Positions 9,722 to 18,735 of a stretch of 64,000 nucleotides of DNA are shown piece after piece. The stretch is from positions 186,001 through 250,000 of the forward strand of contig NZ_FQUY01000001.1 in assembly GCF_900129195.1 (NCBI RefSeq), read 5' to 3'. Origin of the DNA: Desulforamulus putei DSM 12395 (GTDB lineage Bacteria; Bacillota; Desulfotomaculia; Desulfotomaculales; Desulfotomaculaceae). The notes under the pieces were generated by a model, which had not been told where the DNA came from, searched no databases, and saw only the letters and a program-made list of their open reading frames with translations. The first letter of the stretch is position 1. Each line of letters begins with the position of its first letter. A program made the translations under genes and the position numbers.

Positions 9722-12070
9722 ATGGAACGAACCATAAGACGTTTGGAATTTGACAAGGTTTTAGAACGACTGGCGGCCTGTGCCCAATCGGATTTAGCAC
9801 GGGAAAAAATTAAGGCGCTGGTACCCAGTACCGACCCGGTTCTCATCAAGCGCTGGCAGGCGGAAACCACGGAGGGCAGGGAATTATTACGGTTGGACCC
9901 CATGGCAGAACTGTCCGGCTGGCATGACATCCGGGAGGCCCTCACCAGGGCGGCCCGTTTTGCCGTGCTTGCGGCGGAGGAATTGTTTGCCGTGGGAGAA
10001 ACCCTGGCAGCATCCCGCCGGATTAAAAAGTTTTTCAGTGAAAAGAGCGACCGCTACCCGCTACTCTCGGAGATTGCGGCATCCCTGACCAACCAGGCCC
10101 AATTGGAAAAAAATATTCTGCAGGCCATCCTGCCGGGCGGCGAAATGGCAGATGATGCTTCACCGCAGTTGCTGCAAATCCGGCGGGGCATCCTGCGGGC
10201 CCAAAACCGCATCCGGGAGCGAGTGGAAAGCATCATTCGTGCGCCTGAAAACCAGAAATACCTGCAGGAACCCATCATTACCATCCGCAATGATCGCTAT
10301 GTGGTGCCGGTTAAGCAGGAATACCGCAGTCAAATCCCCGGCATTGTTCATGATCAGTCCGCCAGCGGCGCCACCCTTTTTGTGGAGCCCATGTCAGTAG
10401 TAGAGGCCAACAACGAGGTACGCCGGCTGGTGGCGGCGGAGAAACAAGAAATACAAAGAATTCTGGCGGAACTCTCGCACGGTGTCAGCGCCGTTGCCGA
10501 GGAGATCTCCATTGCTCTGGAGGCTTTGGGTGAACTGGACTTTATCATGGCCAAAGCCCGTTACAGCCACAAGCTGAAGGCCTGGAGCCCTAAAATTATC
10601 GAAGGGGCTCTGATCGACATCAAAAAGGGACGCCACCCCCTGTTGCCCGGGGATGCGGTACCCGCCACCATTTCACTGGGGAAAAACTTTAAAACCCTGG
10701 TGATTACCGGTCCCAACACCGGGGGCAAAACCGTGACCCTGAAGACCGTAGGGTTATTTACTCTCATGACCCAGTCAGGGTTGCATATTCCGGCTGAATC
10801 AGGCACCGAAATGGGAGTCTTTAAAAAGGTCTTTGCGGATATCGGGGATGAGCAAAGCATTGAACAATCCCTCAGTACCTTTTCCTCCCACATGACCAAT
10901 ATCGTGAATATTTTGGAGCATGCCGGCGAGGACTCCCTGGTACTGCTGGATGAACTGGGAGCGGGCACCGACCCCACCGAGGGGGCGGCGCTGGCCCGGG
11001 CCATCCTGGAAGAACTGCATGGCCGGGGCGCCTGTACCATCGCCACCACCCACTACAGTGAATTAAAAAACTATGCCTATACAACGCCCGGGGTAGAAAA
11101 TGCCAGTGTGGAATTTGACGTGGAGACCCTGCGTCCCACCTACCGCCTGTTAATCGGCCGACCCGGCCGCAGCAACGCCTTTGAAATCTCCGCCAGGTTG
11201 GGTTTGCGGCCGGAAATTGTCAGCAGGGCCCGGCAATTTCTCACCACGGAACAGGTTCAGGTGGCTGATTTGATTAACAAGTTGGAAAAAACCCAGCAGG
11301 CAGCGGAAAAGGATCGGGAGGAAGCGGAGGCCCTGCGGCGGGAAAGCGAACAGCTGAAGGAAAAATACCGCAAGCTGGCAGAGGAGTTAAGGGCTAGGAA
11401 GGAAGAGATTTTAGCCAAGGCCCACGAAGAAGCCCGCAGGCTGGTCCGCCGGGCCCGCCTGGAGGCGGAGGAAGCCGTCAAGGAACTGCGTGCCAAATTG
11501 GCCGAAGAAAATACCAGGAACCGGGAAGAGGCCATTCAACAGGCCCGCAGCAAGCTGCAGCAGGTAACGGACAAAGTGGCGGCCAAAGCGCCGGAGCCCG
11601 CGGACACCGGTGAAATTCCCCGCCAGGTCAAGCCCGGTGAGGAAGTTTTTCTGCCCAGGTACAATCAGAAGGCTTATGTGCTGGGTGTGTCCGATGACAA
11701 CGTGCAAGTCCAGGTGGGCATTATGAAAATGTTTGTACCCATCAAAGAACTGCGCAGGGTCAAAGAGCCCCGGGTCACCACCGGTGAAACCAGGGTGGGC
11801 AAAGTTCTGGCGGATAAAGCCCGATCCGTCGCTACCAGTCTGGACCTCAGGGGCATGACCGGAGACGAAGCCCTGCTGGAAATTGAAAAATACCTGGACG
11901 ATGCCTTCCTGGCCGGCCTCAACAGTGTCATTTTAATCCACGGCAAGGGCACCGGCGCCCTGCGGGCCGCGGTGCACCGGGAATTAAAAAACCACCCCCG
12001 GGTCAAATCCTTCCGCCTGGGCGAAGCAGGCGAAGGCGGCGCCGGGGCCACGGTGGTTCAGTTAAAGTGA
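9722..12070 (+). CDS. mutS2: Endonuclease MutS2 (ribosome-collision / recombination-suppressing ATPase)
   Basis: 782 aa, normal length. MutS core and lever region first, then an ABC-type ATPase with Walker A GPNTGGKT and Walker B LVLLDELGAGTDP, a long charged coiled coil (about 515-625), a KOW-like segment, and a C-terminal Smr domain with LDLRGMT and HGKGTGALR. MutS2 suppresses homologous recombination in some bacteria and, in Bacillus, acts on collided ribosomes. GGAGTTTTACGA precedes ATG 9722, 12 bases after the U32 stop, so both are probably one transcript closed by the terminator at 12103. Confidence 0.95.
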   Translation: MERTIRRLEFDKVLERLAACAQSDLAREKIKALVPSTDPVLIKRWQAETTEGRELLRLDPMAELSGWHDIREALTRAARFAVLAAEELFAVGETLAASRRIKKFFSEKSDRYPLLSEIAASLTNQAQLEKNILQAILPGGEMADDASPQLLQIRRGILRAQNRIRERVESIIRAPENQKYLQEPIITIRNDRYVVPVKQEYRSQIPGIVHDQSASGATLFVEPMSVVEANNEVRRLVAAEKQEIQRILAELSHGVSAVAEEISIALEALGELDFIMAKARYSHKLKAWSPKIIEGALIDIKKGRHPLLPGDAVPATISLGKNFKTLVITGPNTGGKTVTLKTVGLFTLMTQSGLHIPAESGTEMGVFKKVFADIGDEQSIEQSLSTFSSHMTNIVNILEHAGEDSLVLLDELGAGTDPTEGAALARAILEELHGRGACTIATTHYSELKNYAYTTPGVENASVEFDVETLRPTYRLLIGRPGRSNAFEISARLGLRPEIVSRARQFLTTEQVQVADLINKLEKTQQAAEKDREEAEALRRESEQLKEKYRKLAEELRARKEEILAKAHEEARRLVRRARLEAEEAVKELRAKLAEENTRNREEAIQQARSKLQQVTDKVAAKAPEPADTGEIPRQVKPGEEVFLPRYNQKAYVLGVSDDNVQVQVGIMKMFVPIKELRRVKEPRVTTGETRVGKVLADKARSVATSLDLRGMTGDEALLEIEKYLDDAFLAGLNSVILIHGKGTGALRAAVHRELKNHPRVKSFRLGEAGEGGAGATVVQLK

Positions 12071-12102
12071 ATTCTATAATAAGCAGATGGAATCTTCTAA
12101 TA

Positions 12103-12127
12103 ACCCTGCAGCGTTGCAGGGTTTTTA
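12103..12127 (+). terminator. Intrinsic terminator after mutS2
   Basis: ACCCTGCA (12103-12110) pairs with TGCAGGGT (12115-12122), loop GCGT, then TTTTTA. The region from here to 12293 holds no convincing gene. Confidence 0.88.
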
Positions 12128-12293
12128 TATTCTGTTGCCATTATGATGATTTTAAGTTTGCGGAGAAATATGAAAGTAATAAGAGGAGACAGCCAGATCT
12201 TGCCAAGCATTTGTAAAACACATTTCAAGGTTCGTTTTTTACCCGGGTCCGTTATTAACCAATTTACGTAATAAAAACGCAAGAAATTTGTAA

Positions 12294-12322
12294 TTGACAT
12301 CAACCAGTAAGTACGTTATAGT
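12294..12322 (+). promoter_or_regulatory. Promoter of cydAB
   Basis: TTGACA (12294-12299), 17-bp spacer, TATAGT (12317-12322). It is the best sigma-A match in the 471-bp mutS2-cydA gap and would give a leader of about 210 nt. A palindrome sits where transcription should begin. Confidence 0.75.
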
Positions 12323-12328
12323 TTCCTT

Positions 12329-12355
12329 AAAAGTACACTAAAATAGTATACTTTT
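12329..12355 (+). promoter_or_regulatory. Operator-like palindrome at the cydA transcription start
   Basis: AAAAGTACACTA (12329-12340) and TAGTATACTTTT (12344-12355) are inverted copies with one mismatch in 12 and a 3-bp centre. The 11-mer GTATACTTTTG from the right arm recurs at 12433-12443 in the leader. The location, just downstream of the -10 box, suits a repressor site for oxygen or redox control. It does not match the Rex consensus. Confidence 0.55.
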
Positions 12356-12541
12356 GTTATTACATTTTTCTTCTTTTAAATTACAAATACATGAACTTTT
12401 ACAAACAAAGCAGCCACTGCAGCAAATTTTTTGTATACTTTTGGAAAGGGGGAGGAGTCAGCATACCTCAGACTAAGATTTTGCCCGGGCCAATGACGAA
12501 CTTATTTATGAGGATGATAGAAAAAATGAGGGGGGATATTC

Positions 12542-13930
12542 ATGACTGAACTTTTGCTGGCCAGGTGGCAGTTCGGCATCACCTCGGTGTATCACTTTCT
12601 GTTTGTTCCTTTAACACTGGGGCTGTCCGTGCTGGTTGCCATCATGCACACCATTTATGTCCGGACAGGTAATGAAACCTATAAAAAGATGACCAAGTTC
12701 TGGGGCAAATTGTTTTTGATTAACTTTGCCATGGGTGTGGTCACCGGTATCGTTCAGGAATTTCACTTTGGTATGAACTGGTCGGAATATTCACGGTTTG
12801 TCGGTGATATTTTTGGCGCGCCCCTGGCCATTGAAGCGCTGCTGGCTTTCTTCCTGGAATCCACCTTTCTGGGCATATGGATCTTTGGCTGGGATAAATT
12901 GCCCAAGAAACTTCATGCCCTGAGTATTTGGATGGTGGCCGTCGGCAGCAACCTTTCGGCCCTCTGGATTCTGATTGCCAACTCCTTTATGCAGCAGCCG
13001 GTGGGTTACGCCATCCGCAACGGGCGGGCTGAAATGACTGATTTCTTTGCCCTTATCACCAATCCCCATGTGTTTTACCAGTTTCCGCACACCGTCCTAG
13101 GCGGATACGTAACCGCCGCCTTTTTTGTTATAGGCATCAGCGCTTACCACCTGCTGCGTAAAAATCACCCGGACTTTTTCCGCCGCTCCTTTAAAATTGG
13201 TCTGGTTTTCGGTCTCGTCAGCATCATTTTGGTCACCGCCGTGGGTCACTTCCAGGCCCAGTATCTGGTTAAAGCCCAGCCCATGAAGATGGCTGCGGCA
13301 GAGGCCCACTGGGAGACCGCCGACCCGGCGGCCTTTGCGGTGGTGGCGGCGGTGGATGAGAAAAATCAAACCAACACCTTTGAGATTGCCATTCCCAGGA
13401 TGCTGAGCTTCCTGTCTTATAACAGTTTCAGCGGCGAGGTCAAGGGGCTCAAGGATTTACAGGCGGAAGCGGAAGCCAAATACGGCCCCGGGAACTATAT
13501 ACCGCCGGTCACCTCGGTCTTCTGGAGTTTCCGCATCATGGTGGCGGCCGGTGCATGGTTGGTACTGATGGCCTTTGTGAGCCTGTACCTGTGGAAGTCC
13601 GGTCAGTTAGAAGCAAAGCCGTTGGCCCTCAAGGCCCTGTTCTGGAGTATTCCTGTGCCCTATATTGCCAACTCCACCGGTTGGTACCTGGCGGAGGTTG
13701 GCCGCCAACCCTGGATGGTTTACGGTCTGCAGAAGGTGGAAAGCGCTGTTTCACCGTCGGTATCCACGGGAGAAATTCTTACCACCTTGATTGGCTTTAC
13801 CTTGGTTTACGGGATTTTAGCCGTGCTAGATTTATACTTGCTGGTAAAATTTATTAAGCAGGGGCCTGAAGAAACGCCCGTGTCCATTGACCTGGGGACA
13901 TCCGGCAAGGAGGTGTCATTATGGACTTAA
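12542..13930 (+). CDS. cydA: Cytochrome bd ubiquinol/menaquinol oxidase subunit I
   Basis: 462 aa, about nine transmembrane segments. Conserved features are the N-terminal RWQFGITSVYHFLFVPLTLG (cut: His18 is the expected haem b ligand), LAFFLESTFLGIW with the glutamate of the proton/haem d region, and NSTGWYLAEVGRQPW with the GRQPW motif. The Q-loop is short, as in most Gram-positive CydA. It is the quinol-oxidising, haem-binding subunit that reduces O2 to water; in an anaerobe it probably serves O2 defence. GAGGGGGG precedes the ATG. The stop overlaps cydB by 10 nt. Confidence 0.96.
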   Translation: MTELLLARWQFGITSVYHFLFVPLTLGLSVLVAIMHTIYVRTGNETYKKMTKFWGKLFLINFAMGVVTGIVQEFHFGMNWSEYSRFVGDIFGAPLAIEALLAFFLESTFLGIWIFGWDKLPKKLHALSIWMVAVGSNLSALWILIANSFMQQPVGYAIRNGRAEMTDFFALITNPHVFYQFPHTVLGGYVTAAFFVIGISAYHLLRKNHPDFFRRSFKIGLVFGLVSIILVTAVGHFQAQYLVKAQPMKMAAAEAHWETADPAAFAVVAAVDEKNQTNTFEIAIPRMLSFLSYNSFSGEVKGLKDLQAEAEAKYGPGNYIPPVTSVFWSFRIMVAAGAWLVLMAFVSLYLWKSGQLEAKPLALKALFWSIPVPYIANSTGWYLAEVGRQPWMVYGLQKVESAVSPSVSTGEILTTLIGFTLVYGILAVLDLYLLVKFIKQGPEETPVSIDLGTSGKEVSLWT

Positions 13931-14925
13931 ACATTCTCTGGTTTATTCTGGTCACTGTCCTGTTCATCGGCTTTTTCTTTCTGGAAGGTTTTGACTACGG
14001 GGTGGGGATCCTGCTGCCTTTTTTGGGAAAAAACGATACTGAACGCCGGGTGGTCATCAATACCATCGGACCGGTTTGGGACGGTAACGAAGTTTGGTTG
14101 ATTACGGCAGGGGGCGCATCCTTTGCAGCTTTCCCCAACTGGTATGCCACCCTGTTCAGCGGGTTTTACCTGGCCCTTTTCTTAATCCTGCTGGGCCTCA
14201 TTGTCCGTGGTGTGGCCTTTGAGTTCCGCAGCAGTGACAGAAATCCCGCTTGGCGTAACCTGTGGGACTGGATGATTTTCGGGGGAAGCTTTGTCTCCGC
14301 TCTGCTGTGGGGTGTGGCGGTAACCAACCTCCTGCAGGGGGTTCCCATCGATGCCAACATGCAGTACGTCGGGACCTTTTTCGACCTGTTGAGTCCCTAT
14401 ACCCTGGCGGGGGGACTTACCACCTTACTGGTATTTACCCTGCATGGGGCCCTTTTCCTGACCCTGAAAACCGAGGGGGAGATGGAGGAGCGGGCCCGCG
14501 CTATCGCTGGCAAGACAGGGGCGCTGGCCATACCGGTGGTTCTTTTGCTGGCAATTCTTACTTACACCCGGACCGACCTGTTTAGTAAGACCGGCGCTGC
14601 CGTGGTTTTTCTGGCATCTGCTGCATTCCTGGTGCTGGCCTGGCTGCTCCTGCGGGCCGGCAAAAACGGTTGGGCCTTCATTGCCAACAGTTTAACCATC
14701 GTCCTGTTTACGGTGTCCATGTTCTGGGCCCTTTTCCCAAGGCTGATGGTATCCAGTCTCAGTCCTGAATGGAGTCTGACGATCTATAACGCGTCTTCCA
14801 GCCCCTATACCCTGAAAGTGATGACGGTGGTAGCTCTTACCATGGTGCCCATTGTTTTGCTGTACCAGGCATGGACCTACTGGGTATTCCGCCACCGGGT
14901 CACCGCTAAAGAGTTGCATTACTAG
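13921..14925 (+). CDS. cydB: Cytochrome bd oxidase subunit II
   Basis: 334 aa with eight or so hydrophobic helices. The start MDLNILWFILVTVLFIGFFF, the LEGFDYGVGILLP motif and the IGPVWDGNEVWLI motif are diagnostic for CydB, which folds around CydA and stabilises the haems. Its ATG lies inside the cydA end with GCAAGGAGGTG upstream, so translation is coupled. Downstream lies a hairpin that could end cydAB transcription before cydDC. Confidence 0.96.
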   Translation: MDLNILWFILVTVLFIGFFFLEGFDYGVGILLPFLGKNDTERRVVINTIGPVWDGNEVWLITAGGASFAAFPNWYATLFSGFYLALFLILLGLIVRGVAFEFRSSDRNPAWRNLWDWMIFGGSFVSALLWGVAVTNLLQGVPIDANMQYVGTFFDLLSPYTLAGGLTTLLVFTLHGALFLTLKTEGEMEERARAIAGKTGALAIPVVLLLAILTYTRTDLFSKTGAAVVFLASAAFLVLAWLLLRAGKNGWAFIANSLTIVLFTVSMFWALFPRLMVSSLSPEWSLTIYNASSSPYTLKVMTVVALTMVPIVLLYQAWTYWVFRHRVTAKELHY

Positions 14926-14950
14926 AATAAAAAACATGTTTAAGAAATGA

Positions 14951-14980
14951 TGACAAAGGGCTGGCCAAATAGGTTATAAT
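14951..14980 (+). promoter_or_regulatory. Possible promoter before the cydDC leader
   Basis: TATAAT at 14975-14980, with TGACAA at 14951-14956 giving an 18-bp spacer. If used, transcripts would start near 14987, just before the hairpin at 15000. Confidence 0.4.
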
Positions 14981-14999
14981 AGGTAACGGCGAATGGAGG

Positions 15000-15040
15000 C
15001 GGGGCAAGGATGTAAACTTTGCCCCGTTCCGATTTTTTAT
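15000..15040 (+). terminator. Terminator or attenuator between cydB and cydD
   Basis: CGGGGCAA (15000-15007) pairs with TTGCCCCG (15019-15026), followed by TTCCGATTTTTTATT. It can end cydAB messages, or attenuate cydDC if the promoter at 14951-14980 is real. Confidence 0.7.
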
Positions 15041-15056
15041 TAATGAGGGGTAAACG

Positions 15057-16793
15057 GTGATGATTGATAAACGGTTGTTGGGTGAGGCCCGCAAGGTCCG
15101 TCTTTTTTTAGCCTTTACCGTTGGCCTGGGGCTGGCTGCCGGTCTGATTGTGGTGCTGCAGGCGGCTTCCCTGGCCCGGGTGGTGAACCAGGTTTATCTC
15201 CAGGGTCGCAATCTTAAGGAAGTGTGGCCCCTTTTAATCATGCTTTTAGGGCTGATTTTTCTGCGGGCGATTCTGGCCTGGGGAAGCGAGGTCTTGTCTC
15301 ACCGGGCTGCCGCCCGGATTAAGGGAGACTTGCGCCGGCAGTTGTTGCAGCGCCTGTTTGCGCTGGGCCCGTTGCATGTTCGGGGGGAGCGTACAGGAGA
15401 GTTGGTCAACCTGATGACGGAGGGCATCGAGGCGCTGGAAGATTATTTTGCCCGTTATTTACCCCAGTTGGCCCTAGCTGCCATCATCCCCCTGACCATC
15501 CTGGTCTTTGTTTTTCCCATCGATTTAACCTCCGGACTGATCCTTTTCTTGACGGCCCCGCTGATTCCTTTCTTTATGATTTTGATCGGTAAATGGGCAG
15601 ACCACCTGACAAAACGGCAGTGGGGTCACTTAAGCCGGATGAACGCCCATTTCCTGGATGTTCTGCAGGGACTTACCACTTTAAAGCTGTTCGGGAAGAG
15701 CAAAGCCCAAATTACAGTCATCGCCAGAATCAGTAACGAATTCCGGAAAACCACCATGGGGGTGCTGCGGGTGGCTTTCCTGTCGGCCCTGGTGTTGGAA
15801 CTGCTGTCCACTATCAGTACGGCTCTGGTGGCGGTTGCCTTGGGGCTGCGCCTGGTGTATGACCGTATTTCCTTTGAACATGCCTTTTTTCTGCTTTTAC
15901 TGGCGCCTGAATTTTATTTACCCCTGAGGCTCCTGGGAAACCAGTTCCATGCCGGCATGGCCGGGGTCACAGCAGCCAACCGCATCTTTGCAGTTTTGCA
16001 GACGCCTTTGCCGAAAACCGGTGACAGGCAGGAAGGGTTGCAGCCGGAAACTCAACTGCTACGCATCTCCTTTAAAGAGGTGGGTTTCACTTACCCGGGT
16101 GGCGACCGCCCGGCCCTGCAAGGGGTTACCTTTGATCTGCGGGCGGGAGAACGGGTGGCTCTGGTAGGGCCCAGCGGCGCCGGGAAAACCAGCATAGCCA
16201 ACTTGCTTTTACGATTTGCTGATCCCGGGGAAGGTATCATTGAGGTGAACGGGATACCGCTGCAGCAAATCCCTGCCGATCAGTGGCGCAGGTTGATTTC
16301 CTATGTGCCCCAGCATCCTTATCTTTTTTATGGATCGGTGGCAGATAATATACTGCTGGGTCGACCCGGCGCCTCTATGGACCAGGTGAGGGAAGCGGCA
16401 GAGCTGGCCGGAGCCCATGAATTCATTATGAAATTGCCCCGGGGTTACGACACGCCGGTGGGGGAATTGGGCCTGCGGCTCAGCGGGGGGCAGGCCCGGC
16501 GTTTAGCCCTGGCCCGGGCCTTTTTAAAGGACGCGCCCCTTTTGATTTTAGATGAGGCTACGGCCGGGCTGGACCCGGCCAGCGAGCAGGTTATACAGGA
16601 GGCGCTGGAACGACTGATGCAGGGGCGCACCGTTCTGGTTATCGCCCACCGGTTGTCCACTGTTTACCGGGCTGACCGTATCCTGGTGTTGGCCGGCGGC
16701 AAGGTGGTGGAGCAGGGGCGTCATCAGGAACTGGTGGATATGAAAGGTCTGTACTACCGTTTGGTGACTGCTTACCGGGGTGAGGCTGTATGA
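15057..16793 (+). CDS. cydD: Thiol reductant ABC exporter, subunit CydD
   Basis: 578 aa: six-helix transmembrane domain (about 1-320) fused to an ATPase with Walker A GPSGAGKT, signature LSGGQARRLALARA and Walker B LLILDEATAGLDP. CydDC exports cysteine/glutathione to the outside and is needed for assembly of cytochrome bd, which fits its place after cydAB. GTG 15057 and ATG 15060 share the site GAGGGG (15045-15050); either is possible. It overlaps cydC by four bases (ATGA). Confidence 0.92.
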   Translation: MMIDKRLLGEARKVRLFLAFTVGLGLAAGLIVVLQAASLARVVNQVYLQGRNLKEVWPLLIMLLGLIFLRAILAWGSEVLSHRAAARIKGDLRRQLLQRLFALGPLHVRGERTGELVNLMTEGIEALEDYFARYLPQLALAAIIPLTILVFVFPIDLTSGLILFLTAPLIPFFMILIGKWADHLTKRQWGHLSRMNAHFLDVLQGLTTLKLFGKSKAQITVIARISNEFRKTTMGVLRVAFLSALVLELLSTISTALVAVALGLRLVYDRISFEHAFFLLLLAPEFYLPLRLLGNQFHAGMAGVTAANRIFAVLQTPLPKTGDRQEGLQPETQLLRISFKEVGFTYPGGDRPALQGVTFDLRAGERVALVGPSGAGKTSIANLLLRFADPGEGIIEVNGIPLQQIPADQWRRLISYVPQHPYLFYGSVADNILLGRPGASMDQVREAAELAGAHEFIMKLPRGYDTPVGELGLRLSGGQARRLALARAFLKDAPLLILDEATAGLDPASEQVIQEALERLMQGRTVLVIAHRLSTVYRADRILVLAGGKVVEQGRHQELVDMKGLYYRLVTAYRGEAV

Positions 16794-18520
16794 AAACATT
16801 TCTCCGTCTGCTGCGCCTGTTGGCCCCCCATTGGAAAATGATGCTGTGGGCAGTTCTGTTAGGTTTCTGTACGATTGGCAGCAATGTGGGATTAATGGCC
16901 ACATCGGCCTATCTGATTGCCTGGGCGGCACTGCACCCGCCGATACTTAATTTGATGGGGGCCACTGCAGCTGTACGTTTCTTTGGCATTGCCAGAGCGG
17001 TGTTCCGTTACCTTGAACGTTATTTTTCCCATCACGTTACCTTCCGGCTGCTCAGCCAGCTCCGGGTATGGTTTTATCAGGCCCTTGAGACCCTGGCTCC
17101 GGCCCGGCTAATGGATTATCGCAGCGGGGATCTTTTGAGCCGTATTGTGGCGGATGTGGAAACCTTAAAGAATTTTTACCTGCGGGTGCTTTCTCCACCG
17201 CTGGTGGCCCTGATGATACTTGGGCCGGTATTTGCATTGCTGGCCCATTTTCAAACGAAGTTTGCTTATGTAGTGATATTTTTCTTCCTTCTGGCAGGCG
17301 TGGTGGTTCCGCTGGGCATCAGGCTTCTGGGGCGCCGGGTGGGGCGGCAAAGGGTAGAGACCAGGGCCCGGCTGCACGCTCATCTGGTGGACAGCATTCA
17401 GGGCATGACCGAAATTGTGGCCTTTCATCAGGCGGAACAGCGGCTGACAAAGATGAACAGCTTAAACCGAGAGTTGCTGCAACTGCAGGGCAGGATGTCC
17501 ACCCTTGCCGGACTCACGGGTTCTTTAACCGGGTTCGCCATGAATTTGGCCATGTGGACAGTGCTGGTCCTGGCCATTCCAATGGTAGAAAGCGGTGAAT
17601 TGAAGGGGATCTATTTAGCCATGTTAGCCCTGGCTGTGCTCAGCAGTTTCGAGGCTGTGGCGCCCTTACCTTTAATCTTTCCCCATTTAGAGGAGAGCAT
17701 GGCGGCGGCCAAACGGCTTTTTGATATTACCGATGCCGAACCTGCCGTCCAAAGCCCTGCGGTTTCAGCCGGCAGGCCGGAAAAATATGATCTACAGGTG
17801 ACAGGTGTAAGTTTCCGTTATGATGCCGAGAGTCCCTGGGCATTGAAAAATCTTGATTTCTGCTTGCCCCAGGGCGGGCGAGTGGCGGTGGTTGGCCCCA
17901 GCGGAGCCGGCAAGAGCACCCTGGTCAACCTGCTGCTGCGCTTCTGGGATTATGACCGGGGTTCCATTTGTTTAGGAAGTAGAAGCCTTAAGGAATACAG
18001 CCAGGAGGATATCCTGAGTTTGATCGGAGTGGTGACACAGCGTACCCATCTCTTTAACGCCACCGTCCGGGAAAATCTTTTGCTGGCCAGGCCCGGCGCC
18101 GGCCAGGAGGAAGTCATCCAGGCGGCCCGGCGGGCCAGGATCCATTCCTTTATTGAAAGTCTGCCGCAAGGCTATGAAACTTATATCGGGGAGGGCGGGT
18201 TTAAACTTTCCGGCGGCCAGCGGCAGCGCCTGGCCATTGCCAGAGCGCTCCTTAAGGATGCTCCCGTCCTGATCCTGGACGAGGCCACGGCGGGACTTGA
18301 CCCGGTCACTGAAAAAGAGGTGATGGAAGACATTTACGAATTAATGAAGGGACGGACCACCCTGGTCATTACCCACCGGTTGACGGGGCTGGAGGTTATG
18401 GATGAGATCGTGGTTCTGGACAGGGGGCAGGTGGTGGAACGTGGGACACAGGAGGAACTTCTCCGGCAGCACGGGCTCTTCCGGAAAATGTGGGATCTTG
18501 CACACCAAATAATAAGTTAG
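16790..18520 (+). CDS. cydC: Thiol reductant ABC exporter, subunit CydC
   Basis: 576 aa half-transporter: membrane domain about 1-320, ATPase domain with GPSGAGKS (Walker A), LSGGQRQRLAIARA (signature) and LILDEATAGLDP (Walker B), H-loop ITHRL. It is the partner of CydD in a heterodimeric exporter. ATG is inside the cydD stop (ATGA), implying coupled translation and equal amounts. No terminator with a clear T-run directly follows; a repeat-rich hairpin region does. Confidence 0.92.
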   Translation: MKTFLRLLRLLAPHWKMMLWAVLLGFCTIGSNVGLMATSAYLIAWAALHPPILNLMGATAAVRFFGIARAVFRYLERYFSHHVTFRLLSQLRVWFYQALETLAPARLMDYRSGDLLSRIVADVETLKNFYLRVLSPPLVALMILGPVFALLAHFQTKFAYVVIFFFLLAGVVVPLGIRLLGRRVGRQRVETRARLHAHLVDSIQGMTEIVAFHQAEQRLTKMNSLNRELLQLQGRMSTLAGLTGSLTGFAMNLAMWTVLVLAIPMVESGELKGIYLAMLALAVLSSFEAVAPLPLIFPHLEESMAAAKRLFDITDAEPAVQSPAVSAGRPEKYDLQVTGVSFRYDAESPWALKNLDFCLPQGGRVAVVGPSGAGKSTLVNLLLRFWDYDRGSICLGSRSLKEYSQEDILSLIGVVTQRTHLFNATVRENLLLARPGAGQEEVIQAARRARIHSFIESLPQGYETYIGEGGFKLSGGQRQRLAIARALLKDAPVLILDEATAGLDPVTEKEVMEDIYELMKGRTTLVITHRLTGLEVMDEIVVLDRGQVVERGTQEELLRQHGLFRKMWDLAHQIIS

Positions 18521-18530
18521 GTACCGGGTA

Positions 18531-18595
18531 GCCATTGGCTGTTGGTCATTGGTTATTGGCTATTGGACAAAAACCAATAGCCAACAGCTATTTTG
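18531..18595 (+). repeat. ATTGGC/TATTGG tandem motif with hairpin after cydC
   Basis: Short ATTGGYTRTTGG-like units repeat through 18533-18566. The last copy TTGGCTATTGG (18556-18566) pairs perfectly with CCAATAGCCAA (18574-18584); the earlier GCTGTTGG can instead pair with CCAACAGC. A TTTTGCTTTT stretch follows, so it may act as terminator of cydDC. It looks like a dispersed intergenic repeat of the genome. Confidence 0.6.
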
Positions 18596-18735
18596 CTTTT
18601 ATGTGCCGGTGTTCTTCCTCAACCGGCACCACTGACAGGAAATTCTATTGGATTTAATTATTTGTCGAAACAGGAAGGTGTACGGGTATTATTTAGCTAA
18701 TTAATTAACAGTCTAAGTGTTGTCCAAATGAAAGG

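Noticed and set aside
12294-12541. Rex site in the cydA promoter
   Set aside because: No TTGTTAA/TTGTGAA inverted pair at proper spacing; the palindrome present is different.
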